From the NCBI GenBank assembly GCA_021786095.1, contig JAJYNX010000037.1, positions 1 through 49,437 on the forward strand: 49,437 nucleotides of DNA, read 5' to 3'. The stretch is from Actinomycetes bacterium. GTDB lineage: Bacteria > Actinomycetota > Acidimicrobiia > Acidimicrobiales > RAAP-2. Of this stretch, positions 33,094 to 40,975 are shown piece after piece. Numbering within the stretch: the first letter of the stretch is position 1; every line of letters begins with the position of its first letter. Position numbers and translations under genes: made by a program. The notes beneath the pieces were generated by a model, which was given only the letters and a program-made list of their open reading frames with translations, was not told where the DNA came from and did not search any database.

Positions 33094-33861
33094 CTACGCC
33101 AGCGTCGCGATGCCGCCGTCGACCGGCAGGATCGCACCGGTGATGTAGCTGGCGGCGGGGGAGGCGAGGAAGATCGCCGCGCCGGCCATGTCCGACGGTC
33201 GCCCGATCCGCTTCAGGGGGGCGCCCTGGGCGATCTGCTCGCCGTAGGCGGCGAGGGTCGCGCGCATCATCTTGGACTCGAAGGGGCCCGGTGCGATCGC
33301 GTTGACCGTGACGCGCGGCGCCAGCGCCTTGGCCAGGTGCCGCGTCAGCTGGTGCACGGCCGCCTTGGACGCCGAGTAGGCGTACGTCTCCATGTCGGGC
33401 ACGTGCAGGCCGTCGATCGAGCCGATGTTGATCACGCGCGAGGGTGCCTCGGGGGTCCCCGCACTCTCCAGCCAGGGGCGGAAGAACTTCGTCAGGTGAA
33501 ACACCGCCTTCACGTTGAGCGCGAGCACGCGCTCGAACGCCGCGTCGTCGTACTCGGCCATGGGGGCGCCCCAGGTGGCCCCGGCGTTGTTCACCAGTAC
33601 GTCCACGTGGTCCTCGAAGCCGGCCACGGCGTCAGCCAGGCGTCGGCACTCCGACTCGCGCGACAGGTCAGCCGCCAGGGCCACGCACGAACCCGACCGC
33701 GACAGCTCCGCGGCCAGCTCGGCGCAGGCCTCGGCCTTGCGCGAGGAGATGTACACCCGCGCCCCGGCGTCGACGAAGCCGCGGGTGATCATCTCGCCGA
33801 TGCCCCGACTCCCGCCCGTGACCACGACAACCTTGCCCGCGACGTCAAAGAGAGAGCTCAC
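33094..33861 (-). CDS. SDR-family oxidoreductase
   Basis: A 255-residue classical short-chain dehydrogenase. TGGSRGIG (15-22) binds NAD(P), NNAG is at 91-94, the catalytic residues are Ser148, Tyr162 and Lys166 (YSASK), and the C-terminal G-x-x-x-P-V-D-G-G motif is present. Arg41 in SSRKAEA after the second strand hints at NADP preference. The fold is shared by 3-oxoacyl-ACP reductases and sugar or sterol dehydrogenases, so the substrate is open. GTG 33861 is preceded by TACACT at the leaderless spacing. Confidence 0.9.
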   Translation of the reverse strand: MSSLFDVAGKVVVVTGGSRGIGEMITRGFVDAGARVYISSRKAEACAELAAELSRSGSCVALAADLSRESECRRLADAVAGFEDHVDVLVNNAGATWGAPMAEYDDAAFERVLALNVKAVFHLTKFFRPWLESAGTPEAPSRVINIGSIDGLHVPDMETYAYSASKAAVHQLTRHLAKALAPRVTVNAIAPGPFESKMMRATLAAYGEQIAQGAPLKRIGRPSDMAGAAIFLASPAASYITGAILPVDGGIATLA

Positions 33862-33867
33862 GAGCGA

Positions 33868-33873
33868 AGTGTA
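33868..33873 (-). promoter_or_regulatory. -10 element of the SDR gene (leaderless)
   Basis: TACACT on the minus strand ends six bases before GTG 33861. Confidence 0.5.
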
Positions 33874-33906
33874 CGCGGCGGCGTACGTGACACGCGGCGC
33901 GGCGCG

Positions 33907-34305
33907 CTAGTTGCCGACGCGGATGTTGGTGGTCGCCGCAGCCGCCACCGGGGAGAAGCGGTCGGGCGCGTACTGCGCGTGCAGCGTCCACGTTCCCGAC
34001 ACCGTGAAGGTGAAGGCGCAGCGCACGCGGCTGTTCACGACGTCCTGGAACTTGCAGACCATCGTCGACGCGCCAGAGTCAGCGGGCGCCACGGCCACCA
34101 TGCGAACGACGCCCCGCGTCTGTTCGGGCAGCACGTCGACCGCCACGTTGAAGACGCCACCGCTCACCGACGGCGCGGCGCCGTTGTCGCTGAAGTCGTA
34201 GGACAGCGTGATCGGGTTGCTCGTCGAGGTGTCGGCCGCGGCGGCGCCCGCCGTGATCCCGAGACCCGAGATCACCACCAGCAGGGCAACCATCCACCGA
34301 CGCAC
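33907..34305 (-). CDS. Secreted small beta-sandwich protein, unknown
   Basis: GTG 34305 gives 132 residues: a basic start (VRRW), a hydrophobic signal-peptide core (MVALLVVISGLGITAG), an A-A-A-A-D cleavage region, then a single domain of about 100 residues. The domain has alternating hydrophobics, two cysteines (MVCKFQDV and RVRCAFTF) likely forming a disulphide, and W-T-L-H-A-Q-Y-A-P typical of Ig-like or BACON-like folds. Much longer in-frame versions upstream have poor codon use. The start is placed by the TATACT element six bases upstream. Function unknown. Confidence 0.65.
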   Translation of the reverse strand: MRRWMVALLVVISGLGITAGAAAADTSTSNPITLSYDFSDNGAAPSVSGGVFNVAVDVLPEQTRGVVRMVAVAPADSGASTMVCKFQDVVNSRVRCAFTFTVSGTWTLHAQYAPDRFSPVAAAATTNIRVGN

Positions 34306-34311
34306 GACGCC

Positions 34312-34317
34312 AGTATA
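34312..34317 (-). promoter_or_regulatory. -10 element of the secreted-protein gene (leaderless)
   Basis: TATACT, close to consensus, ends six bases before GTG 34305. It decides the start of that gene. Confidence 0.55.
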
Positions 34318-34793
34318 ACGCCGTTCAACCACCGGCGCGCCGATAAGGGTCGTTATGTAAAGTAAGGCCAATCGCAGAGGCGATCGGCGCCAACGGCTCG
34401 ATGTCTCGCAGGCGGGCGCGCCCGGTGTTCCTTTTGACATCACGTACCGTCCGTGACTGGTCTCGCGCGCGAAAACGCCACGGCGATGCCAACAAGTGCA
34501 CCGGACCGCTGACGCGGCGAGCGAAGAATTGGGCGTCATCGAGCGGACGCGGCCGTCGCGACACCGCACAGGCTGAGGTAGAGATCGTCGCGCCTCTGGG
34601 CGTCGTCCACGATACTAGAAGGCGACGCCGACCGTGCCACCGGCGAGACTGGTCGGCTTTCGTCATCGGCGTGTCGGCCAACTCGCTCTGGTACACTCGC
34701 TATACCGGATGATGCCCCGGCGGATCGAAAGATTCGAATGCTCGGCGGGCGAGCTGATGGCCTCTACGTGATGAGCAGACGTAGGAGGTCCGG
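34318..34793. other. 476-base intergenic region at a change of composition
   Basis: No convincing gene is seen on either strand; open frames here have poor codon use. A hairpin at 34367-34388 (GCCAATCGC and GCGATCGGC, one mismatch, loop AGAG) is present without a U-tract. TACACT (34691-34696) and TATACC (34702-34707) are possible -10 elements for the MutS-like pair. No tRNA, riboswitch or known small RNA is recognised. It marks the left boundary of the less GC-rich accessory segment. Confidence 0.5.
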
Positions 34794-36482
34794 GTGTACC
34801 AGGATGCCACTGGTTCGCAACCACGCAGCCCCGAGCGAGACGAGGTGGCTGATTCGAGGATCGTGCACGAATCCGTATCACCGCCGTCCTCCCAGTCCGA
34901 AGGGTCGCACTCAAGAACGAGTCCTGGGTCCCCCGCCGCTGCCGCTGAGTGGGTGAGCGTCCTCTTCGCCACTCCCTCTTCGGATGATCGCCCGACTCGT
35001 CTCACTGACGCGGCGGACATCACCGACCTCGCCCTCAACCAGGTGCTGGCCACGATCATCGACGACGCCGATCGTGACGAGCTGCTCCCCTACTTTCTCG
35101 CCGGCCTTCGTCAGCCCGACGACGTGCGCTTTCGCCACGAAGTGTGGCGAGACCTGGAGGACGCGAGCCTCGTGGAGTCACTCGCTCAGTTTGCGGCGGC
35201 ACTGCACCAGGTCGACCTTCGTCTGCAGTGGTCGCGCGACACGCGCTTCAACGAGGAACGGCTCAGCTGGTACCTTGACGCCGCACTGCGCTACTGCCAC
35301 GCCATCGCGGTCCTGTACGGGGTGCTCGAGGGTGCGTCGCCGCGCTCAAGGGGCCTCACCGCGGTTCGCGACTACCTGTCCCTCTACACTAACGACCCCG
35401 CGTTCGTCGCCCTGCGCGATGACGCGACCGCGGCTCGCCACGAGCTCGATCAGATTCGCTACTCGCTCACTATAAGGGGGGCCACGGTCCGCGTTGGCGT
35501 GTTCGGCGGCGACGACGAGTACGCCGCCGAAATACGAGCTCTCTTCGAACGATTCAATCAGGGCGGAGCCACGACGACCTACCGAGTCGCCTACCGCGAC
35601 AGCTACTCCATGAATCACGTCGAAGCAGCGATTGCCAACCGTGTGGCCAAACTCTTTCCCCACGCGTTCGCGACGCTGACCGCCTTCGAGAGCGCCCACG
35701 GGACGTTCGTCACATCCTCAATCCGTCGTCTCGCAAGCGAGTTCAAGGTCTACACCAGCTACCACCAGTTTATGAAGCGATTTCAACCTCTTGAACTCGA
35801 CTTCTCGCTTCCCGAGATCGTGTCATCTGGTGATGGTGTCGAGGTGCACGACGCCTTCGATGTTGCTCTGGCGAACAAGCTTGTCCGCCAGAGCGCGAAG
35901 GTGGTCACCAATTCGTTCCGTCTCGGACCGACAGAGCGCGTGATCGTCGTGTCGGGTCCCAATCAGGGAGGCAAAACGACCTTCGCACGAATGGTGGGCC
36001 AGGTGTACTACCTGGCGGCCCGAGGACTTCCGGTGCCCGGGAGCAGCGCTCGCCTCTCTCTCGTGGACGAGGTGTTCACCCACTTCTCTCGGGCGGAGAA
36101 CAACACCATGCAGGCGGGTAAACTGGAACAGGATCTTGTGCGGATGAAGGACATCCTTCGACGGGCCACTTCCAGCAGCGTCGTCATCGCCAATGAAGTC
36201 TTCTCCTCCACGACCGTCAGCGATGCCGTGACGTTGGGAACGCTGGCGCTCCAACGATTCGTGTCGCTCGGATGCCGATGCGTGTACGTTACGTTCGTCG
36301 ACGAACTCAGCCGTCTCGACCCCGCGATCATCAGCATGGTCAGCACCATCGACCCAGTCGACGCCACGATACGGACATTCAAGATCCTGCCCCGTCCGGC
36401 CGACGGACGCGCATATGCCCTGGTCATCGCAGAGAAGTACGACCTCACGTACGATCAGATACGAGCGCGGGTCGGCTCGTGA
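34794..36482 (+). CDS. MutS-like ATPase A (no mismatch-recognition domain)
   Basis: A 562-residue protein whose last 190 residues form a MutS-type ABC ATPase. Walker A is GPNQGGKTT (388-396), and the Walker B region is SVVIANEVF (462-470), with Asn where MutS has Asp. Residues 75-370 are helical, like the MutS core/lever domains; the first 60 are disordered. There is no N-terminal mismatch-binding domain with its F-x-E motif and no MutS2 Smr domain. GTG 34794 follows AGGAGG at good spacing. Its stop overlaps the next gene (GTGA). Role unknown. Confidence 0.85.
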   Translation: MYQDATGSQPRSPERDEVADSRIVHESVSPPSSQSEGSHSRTSPGSPAAAAEWVSVLFATPSSDDRPTRLTDAADITDLALNQVLATIIDDADRDELLPYFLAGLRQPDDVRFRHEVWRDLEDASLVESLAQFAAALHQVDLRLQWSRDTRFNEERLSWYLDAALRYCHAIAVLYGVLEGASPRSRGLTAVRDYLSLYTNDPAFVALRDDATAARHELDQIRYSLTIRGATVRVGVFGGDDEYAAEIRALFERFNQGGATTTYRVAYRDSYSMNHVEAAIANRVAKLFPHAFATLTAFESAHGTFVTSSIRRLASEFKVYTSYHQFMKRFQPLELDFSLPEIVSSGDGVEVHDAFDVALANKLVRQSAKVVTNSFRLGPTERVIVVSGPNQGGKTTFARMVGQVYYLAARGLPVPGSSARLSLVDEVFTHFSRAENNTMQAGKLEQDLVRMKDILRRATSSSVVIANEVFSSTTVSDAVTLGTLALQRFVSLGCRCVYVTFVDELSRLDPAIISMVSTIDPVDATIRTFKILPRPADGRAYALVIAEKYDLTYDQIRARVGS

Positions 36483-37972
36483 AGGTTCATTTGATGTACC
36501 CCGACCGCGACTTCAACATAGATGAGAACCCGCCCGCAAGCGCAAAGGACTTGGCCCAGGACCTCAATCTCGCCCCGTTAGTCGATGCCATGTCACGCGG
36601 CGACACGTTCATCCACCGTGTGGTCCTCACGGCGCTCCTGCACGCCAGCGGCGATCCGGCGGTAGTCCGGTTCCGCCAGGACAATCTCGACGATGCGCTC
36701 GCGAATGAGTCGGTCGTCCGGCGCCTTTACGAGTTGGCCATCAACGTGGCGGCCGAACAGCGACGCCACTTCTGGATGGGACAGCAAACACAACCGTCGA
36801 GGATTGTCTACCGGGCCGTCCAGGGAATCCAACTGTACCTGCCGCACCTGCGCGAACTGAAGGAGCTGGCGGACGAGGTCCAGGACCACTTCGTCTCCGA
36901 TGGGTTCCGCGCACTGTTCGCAACGCTGATTGCCGAGTTGAACGAGGACTATCTCGACGAGGTGGCACAGCACACCCGCGAGTTGGCCTTTCCCGAGGGC
37001 GCCTTCATGAGCGTCGAACTCGGACCCGGGGGCAACGGCCAAAACCATACGCTTCGCGATCCGAGACGGCGGCGTCGCGGGTGGCTCGGGAGGCTCACCG
37101 GGGGCGGCAAAGTGTACTCGTTCTCGGTGCCGTCACGCGACGAAGCGGGCTTCGAGGCCCTGACGGACCTGCTGAATCGTGGAACCAATTCCATTGCCAA
37201 CGAGGTTGGGCAGGCGGTGGACCATCTGTCGTCGTTCTTCGCGGCCTTGCGCACCGAGTTGGCGTTCTACGTGGGTTCCCTCAATCTCCGCGCGGCGCTG
37301 CACGCGAAAGATGAGCGCACGTGTCGCCCGAGCGTCCACCGGTGGGAGGAGGAAATTCTGGAGTTCACAGACCTCAAGGACGTCGCACTGACGCTCCAAG
37401 GTCCAGCGCGCGTCGTCGGGAACGACTCGCGAGCCACCGGTTGTGATCTCATCGTGGTGACCGGAGCCAACTCCGGTGGCAAGTCAACCTATCTCCGCAG
37501 CGTAGGCCTGGCGATGCTCATGGCCAACGCGGGTATGTTCGTGACAGCGTCGTCGCTGTCGATCAGTCTCCACTCAGGTCTCTGGACCCACTTCGCCCGC
37601 GAAGAGGACGAGACGCTGAGCAAGGGAAAGTTCGAAGAGGAGGTTGCTCGTATGAGCAGCATCGTGGACGGTGTGTGTCCCCGCCAGTGGGTTCTGCTCA
37701 ACGAATCGTTCTCCTCGACCAACGAGAGGGAGGGATCGAGCCTCGCCGAGCAAGTGATCAACGCGCTCGCCGACTCCGATGTGCGCGTACTGCTCGTGAC
37801 CCACATGTTCGATCTGGCCACCGCCCTACAGACCCGCCGAGGCGACTCGGCGCTCTTCCTGCAAGCCACCCGCGCCGTCGCGGGGAGCACATCGTACCGC
37901 CTGGTACCCGGCGAGCCCCTGCCCACGGGCTTCGCCAGCGACATTATGGCCCGCTTGGGGGGATTCGAGTAA
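36479..37972 (+). CDS. MutS-like ATPase B, paralogue of the upstream gene
   Basis: A 497-residue MutS-type ATPase with Walker A GANSGGKST (329-337) and Walker B-like WVLLNESFSST (404-414), again with Asn-Glu in place of Asp-Glu. It shares with its neighbour the block T-H-F-(S/A)-R-x-E followed by G-K-x-E-x-x-x-x-R-M. A basic loop (RDPRRRRRGWLGRL, 194-207) interrupts the core domain. The mismatch-recognition domain is absent. GTG 36479 overlaps the upstream stop, so the two are coupled and probably form a heteromer. An ATG at 36494 is an alternative start. Confidence 0.85.
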   Translation: MKVHLMYPDRDFNIDENPPASAKDLAQDLNLAPLVDAMSRGDTFIHRVVLTALLHASGDPAVVRFRQDNLDDALANESVVRRLYELAINVAAEQRRHFWMGQQTQPSRIVYRAVQGIQLYLPHLRELKELADEVQDHFVSDGFRALFATLIAELNEDYLDEVAQHTRELAFPEGAFMSVELGPGGNGQNHTLRDPRRRRRGWLGRLTGGGKVYSFSVPSRDEAGFEALTDLLNRGTNSIANEVGQAVDHLSSFFAALRTELAFYVGSLNLRAALHAKDERTCRPSVHRWEEEILEFTDLKDVALTLQGPARVVGNDSRATGCDLIVVTGANSGGKSTYLRSVGLAMLMANAGMFVTASSLSISLHSGLWTHFAREEDETLSKGKFEEEVARMSSIVDGVCPRQWVLLNESFSSTNEREGSSLAEQVINALADSDVRVLLVTHMFDLATALQTRRGDSALFLQATRAVAGSTSYRLVPGEPLPTGFASDIMARLGGFE

Positions 37973-37995
37973 CCGCCCCCCTTGGCCAGCCGACT

Positions 37996-38553
37996 TCACC
38001 CGACGTGATTATTCACACTGAGAACCCGCCAACCGTCAGCCGACCGCTCCACAACTGAATAGCTACCGGGATCCACGACACTGTCAGCGCCGCGCACGCG
38101 ACCCCAGGTCATAAGGAGCGCGCGGACGACCGCGTCGTGGGTGACGACGACCACCGGCCGGGGCGCGTTCTCGTCGTATAGGGCCTCCAGAGCCTGTAGT
38201 GCCCTCGCGGCCACCTCCGTCCACAGTTCCACCCCCGGGGCGTCATCGAGCGACCCCCACTGCTCCTGCACGGACCGTACACTCTTGCCGGTCCATTCGC
38301 CATAGTCGCGATCCTGAAGACGCCGGTCTACGCTCAGCGGCGCCTCCGAGCTCGACGCGATCGCGTGCGCGGTCTCCACTGTGCGACGCAATGGCCCCGA
38401 AACCACCGCGCGTGGTGCGAGTCGGGCGAGAGCCGCTCCCACCTCCTGCGCCTGCAGATGGCCAACCTTATCGAGCGGCGGATCTAGTAGGCCCCGGATC
38501 AGACCGGCCGCGTTCAACTCGGTTTGCCCGTGACGAACGAGATACACCCGCAT
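37996..38553 (-). CDS. Histidine phosphatase superfamily protein
   Basis: Phosphoglycerate-mutase-like phosphatase of 185 residues. The RHG box is at 7-9 (VYLVRHGQTELN), with the second Arg in SGPLRRTVETA, the acidic loop DRDYGEWTG, and the second catalytic His in VVVTHDAVVRALL. Substrates of this family range from sugar phosphates to cofactor intermediates such as alpha-ribazole phosphate. Start 38553 fits the domain; in-frame ATG 38607 after GGAG would add 18 residues. It converges with the MutS-like pair. Confidence 0.85.
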   Translation of the reverse strand: MRVYLVRHGQTELNAAGLIRGLLDPPLDKVGHLQAQEVGAALARLAPRAVVSGPLRRTVETAHAIASSSEAPLSVDRRLQDRDYGEWTGKSVRSVQEQWGSLDDAPGVELWTEVAARALQALEALYDENAPRPVVVVTHDAVVRALLMTWGRVRGADSVVDPGSYSVVERSADGWRVLSVNNHVG

Positions 38554-38742
38554 CGGCCAGACCGAGGCCGCACCAACCACGTTGTCCCCCCCTAACCGGT
38601 CATCCATCTCCGTCCCCCGTCCAGATCGATCTGCCTCGCACTGGGCGTGCTGCCAGAGGTGTCTCGCGACCACTCGGCCCACGTACGACGCGCGTTGCTG
38701 CGCCGATTCGCTCGACGTTGCCCGACCCACGTTGCGGTGCCA

Positions 38743-39123
38743 TCACGACACCGCCAGACCGAGCGCCAGGCCGGCCAACGCCGCGAGAAGTCCCACCACG
38801 AGACTCACCAACACGTAGGCCGTAGCGTCCCAGTACTGACCGGACTCCACTAGGCGCAGCGATTCCAGGGTGAACGTCGAGAATGTCGTCAGCGCCCCAC
38901 AGAAACCGGTGGACCACAACGCGGAGGTCAGCGCGCTGGCGTGATGATGGAGCGCCAATCCGGTCAGGGCGCCGAGGAGCAGGGATCCAAAAACATTCAC
39001 GAGCAGTGTCCCCCACGGCAGGTCGGATTCGACCCGGCGCGACACGGAACGGTCAATGAGATAGCGAAGTGGCGCTCCGACGAAACCTCCTAGGGCCACC
39101 GCGAGGTATAGCCACGGTGTCAC
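38743..39123 (-). CDS. crcB: Fluoride channel FluC/CrcB (copy 1)
   Basis: Small four-helix membrane protein that exports fluoride as a dimer. The 126 residues contain G-A-P-L-R-Y in helix 1, the pore Asn in LLVNVFGSLLLG, and the STFT motif with its preceding Gly/Ala break (GFCGALTTFSTFTLES) that binds the central sodium. The ATG overlaps the stop of the upstream DUF190 gene (ATGA), so the gene is probably translated with it. Confidence 0.92.
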   Translation of the reverse strand: MTPWLYLAVALGGFVGAPLRYLIDRSVSRRVESDLPWGTLLVNVFGSLLLGALTGLALHHHASALTSALWSTGFCGALTTFSTFTLESLRLVESGQYWDATAYVLVSLVVGLLAALAGLALGLAVS

Positions 39124-39497
39124 GACCGATCAACAGGCGACGTCCGCGAACCGCGAGCGACCACCTCGACGTCACATACCACCACGGTCATGCGGTCCAA
39201 CAAGTCCTCGATGCTCGAGAGGAAGGCCGTGATCCGCTCAGCCCGATCGACCACCACGACCATCACCGGCGCGTCGTCAACCACCGCGTGATGGCGGTGT
39301 AGCCCACCCGAGACCCCGTACCCACGATCCGCCTCGAAGGCCGTGGCTCCCGCGAGCCGCGCACGCCGTGCTCGTTGCAGGAGATGAACGAGAAGCGAGC
39401 CATGATGATCCGACGTTCGCGCGCTGAACATGAACGTGACGCGCCGGGCAGGAAAGGTCTCCAGCCCCGCTCCCTCGCCTCGACTCGCTTCGTTCAC
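39120..39497 (-). CDS. DUF190 (PII-like) protein, copy 1
   Basis: 125 residues. The motifs LVHLLQRARRARLAGATAF, the R-G-Y-G-V-S-G block and an R-I-x-A-F-L segment near the end match DUF190, a family with a PII/CutA1-like ferredoxin fold that often neighbours crcB. GTG 39497 overlaps the crcB copy 2 stop by three bases (part of GTGA) and its own stop overlaps crcB copy 1. The R-G-Y-G loop resembles the ligand-binding T-loop base of PII proteins, so nucleotide or ion sensing is plausible but unproven. Confidence 0.85.
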   Translation of the reverse strand: MNEASRGEGAGLETFPARRVTFMFSARTSDHHGSLLVHLLQRARRARLAGATAFEADRGYGVSGGLHRHHAVVDDAPVMVVVVDRAERITAFLSSIEDLLDRMTVVVCDVEVVARGSRTSPVDRS

Positions 39498-39976
39498 GAC
39501 AGTTCTCGGGCGAGATAGTGCTCGAGGCGCAGGAGCAACCGAGCGGTCACGACACCCACCCATGCGACAACGAGACCTCCCACGACACTCGTCCCCTCGT
39601 ACACGACCGCAGTAAGAATGTCGTGCTGCCGTAGGAGAAGCAGGCTCTCCACCTCCAGCGTAGAGAAGGTCGTGTAGGCGCCGATGACGCCTGTCCCCAG
39701 CACGGGACGGGCGAGGCGACCGCGGGGGAACTGCTCGGAGAGAATCACGAGAAGGAATCCGAGAACCGCGCTACCCGTGAGATTGATGAGAAGCGTGCTC
39801 CACGGGAACGAGCCTGACGACGTCGGCAGGGCTTCTGCAATAGCAAATCGTGCCACGGCGCCCACCGATCCGCCTATGCCAATCGCCACGACGATGATGA
39901 TCTGCGCACGCCGCAGGTAACCAGCCCGGCCCCGCCACCTCCATCCTTCGGCGACACGCGACGTCACGCCGGCCAT
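39494..39976 (-). CDS. crcB: Fluoride channel FluC/CrcB (copy 2)
   Basis: 160 residues with a longer basic N-terminus (about 30 residues) than copy 1. FluC features are GGSVGAVARF in helix 1, the pore Asn in LLINLTGSAVLGF, and GAYTTFSTLEVES in helix 3. With copy 1 and the intervening DUF190 gene it forms an overlapping three-gene unit. Two distinct FluC copies may make a heterodimer or two separate homodimers. Confidence 0.92.
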   Translation of the reverse strand: MAGVTSRVAEGWRWRGRAGYLRRAQIIIVVAIGIGGSVGAVARFAIAEALPTSSGSFPWSTLLINLTGSAVLGFLLVILSEQFPRGRLARPVLGTGVIGAYTTFSTLEVESLLLLRQHDILTAVVYEGTSVVGGLVVAWVGVVTARLLLRLEHYLARELS

Positions 39977-40134
39977 CGAGCCCCCCCAGACGTGACTCCT
40001 TGGCGGGCGGAGACTCCGACGTCGTGTCGGCAGTTCCGCTCTCCCACCTCTCGCCGACGGTTCACGAGTACAGTATCCTATCTCTCGGCGTCGTCATCAT
40101 CGCCGTTTCGTACGGCGATGCGGGAGGGAGTCCG
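39977..40134. promoter_or_regulatory. Divergent intergenic region between crcB copy 2 and DUF190 copy 2
   Basis: The region should hold promoters in both directions. GATACT on the minus strand (about 40074-40079) and TACAGT on the plus strand (about 40070-40075) are possible -10 elements. The GGGAGGGAG ribosome site for the plus-strand gene ends near 40130. No fluoride riboswitch (crcB motif) could be recognised on either strand. Confidence 0.35.
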
Positions 40135-40464
40135 ATGGGTGCGGCTACTCGTTTGATGATTTTCATGGCGGACGACGATCGAGTCAACGGTCAGCCTCTT
40201 CACGAGCACCTGCTGGCGCGAGCACGACAACTCCCGCTGGCGGGAGCGACCATGTGGCGCGGCATCGAGGGGTACGGGCGCTCGCGTCTCCTGCGAACCA
40301 ATCGACTATCCGATGCGAATACCGGGCTCCCGATGGTGATGGAGGCCATCGACGCACCCGATCGCATCACCGCGTTCCTGCGCGACGTCGACGGTATCGT
40401 GGGCGACGCACTGATCACCCTTGAGAGCGTCGTAATAGTCGACGCGACGCCGCCAGCACCGTGA
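40135..40464 (+). CDS. DUF190 (PII-like) protein, copy 2
   Basis: 109 residues with the DUF190 signature: LHEHLLARARQLPLAGATMW, the G-I-E-G-Y-G loop, PMVMEAIDAPDRITAFL. ATG 40135 follows GGGAGGGAG and matches the family N-terminus; a longer in-frame version adds an unrelated hydrophobic stretch. It is transcribed divergently from the crcB-DUF190-crcB unit and converges on the stress-protein gene, so it is separately controlled. Confidence 0.87.
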   Translation: MGAATRLMIFMADDDRVNGQPLHEHLLARARQLPLAGATMWRGIEGYGRSRLLRTNRLSDANTGLPMVMEAIDAPDRITAFLRDVDGIVGDALITLESVVIVDATPPAP

Positions 40465-40486
40465 TGATCCACGTGAAGCACGAGCC

Positions 40487-40957
40487 TCACACCACCAGAA
40501 CGGGGCACACGAGACGGCTCAACAAATTCTCGAGCGCACGGCCAATGCCGTGGTGCATCACGCGATCACGGCCGTGTGCTCCGACGACGATGAGATCGAA
40601 CGCGCGCTGCACGACGAGGTCGCCGATGGCCGCGGACGGGTCCTCGTCCACCAGAACGTGGACAGCGGCTGTGAGATCTTGATGCTGTTCTGCCCCGAGA
40701 CTGATCGCGTCGCTCACTAGCTGGTCGCTCTCACGAGCCAGTTCCTCCGCCTCTTCATCCGGTGTCTCGGCCCGGCTTCGTGGTACGACGACCACAACCA
40801 CGTGCGCCTCACCGCCCAGCTCTGAGGCGAGAGCACACGCCACGAGCACCGCCCGTCTCGAGGACGGCGAGCCGTCGAAGGCCGCCACGATCGAACGAAA
40901 GATACCCGCAGCCGGACGAATCTCACTACCGCTACCGCTACCGCGACCGCTCTCCAT
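40487..40957 (-). CDS. Universal stress protein (UspA family)
   Basis: A 156-residue single Usp domain. It has the N-terminal strand IVAAFDGSPSSRRAV, and the ATP-binding pattern G-x2-G-x9-G-(x) is visible in VVGAHGRDRVMHHGIGRALE. ATG 40957 follows GAGGGGGAGGG. It lies 18 bases downstream of the last hydrogenase-like membrane gene in the same direction and is probably the last gene of that operon, hinting at expression under energy stress. Confidence 0.9.
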   Translation of the reverse strand: MESGRGSGSGSEIRPAAGIFRSIVAAFDGSPSSRRAVLVACALASELGGEAHVVVVVVPRSRAETPDEEAEELARESDQLVSDAISLGAEQHQDLTAAVHVLVDEDPSAAIGDLVVQRAFDLIVVGAHGRDRVMHHGIGRALENLLSRLVCPVLVV

Positions 40958-40975
40958 GCCCTCCCCCTCGACTAA

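Noticed and set aside
34367-34388. Hairpin as an intrinsic terminator or small RNA
   Set aside because: It has no U-tract, one mismatch, and lies between divergently oriented genes where a terminator is not needed.
34306-34569. Longer start for the secreted small protein
   Set aside because: It would bury the signal peptide behind 88 residues of poor codon use, while TATACT at leaderless spacing marks GTG 34305.
34794-37972. Canonical mismatch repair MutS or MutS2
   Set aside because: Too short, no mismatch-binding domain with F-x-E, no Smr domain, and Asn in place of the Walker B Asp in both proteins.
39977-40134. Fluoride (crcB) riboswitch upstream of the FluC or DUF190 genes
   Set aside because: Short GGCGATG-like strings occur, but the paired stems and the conserved CTGATG-type 3' element could not be found on either strand.
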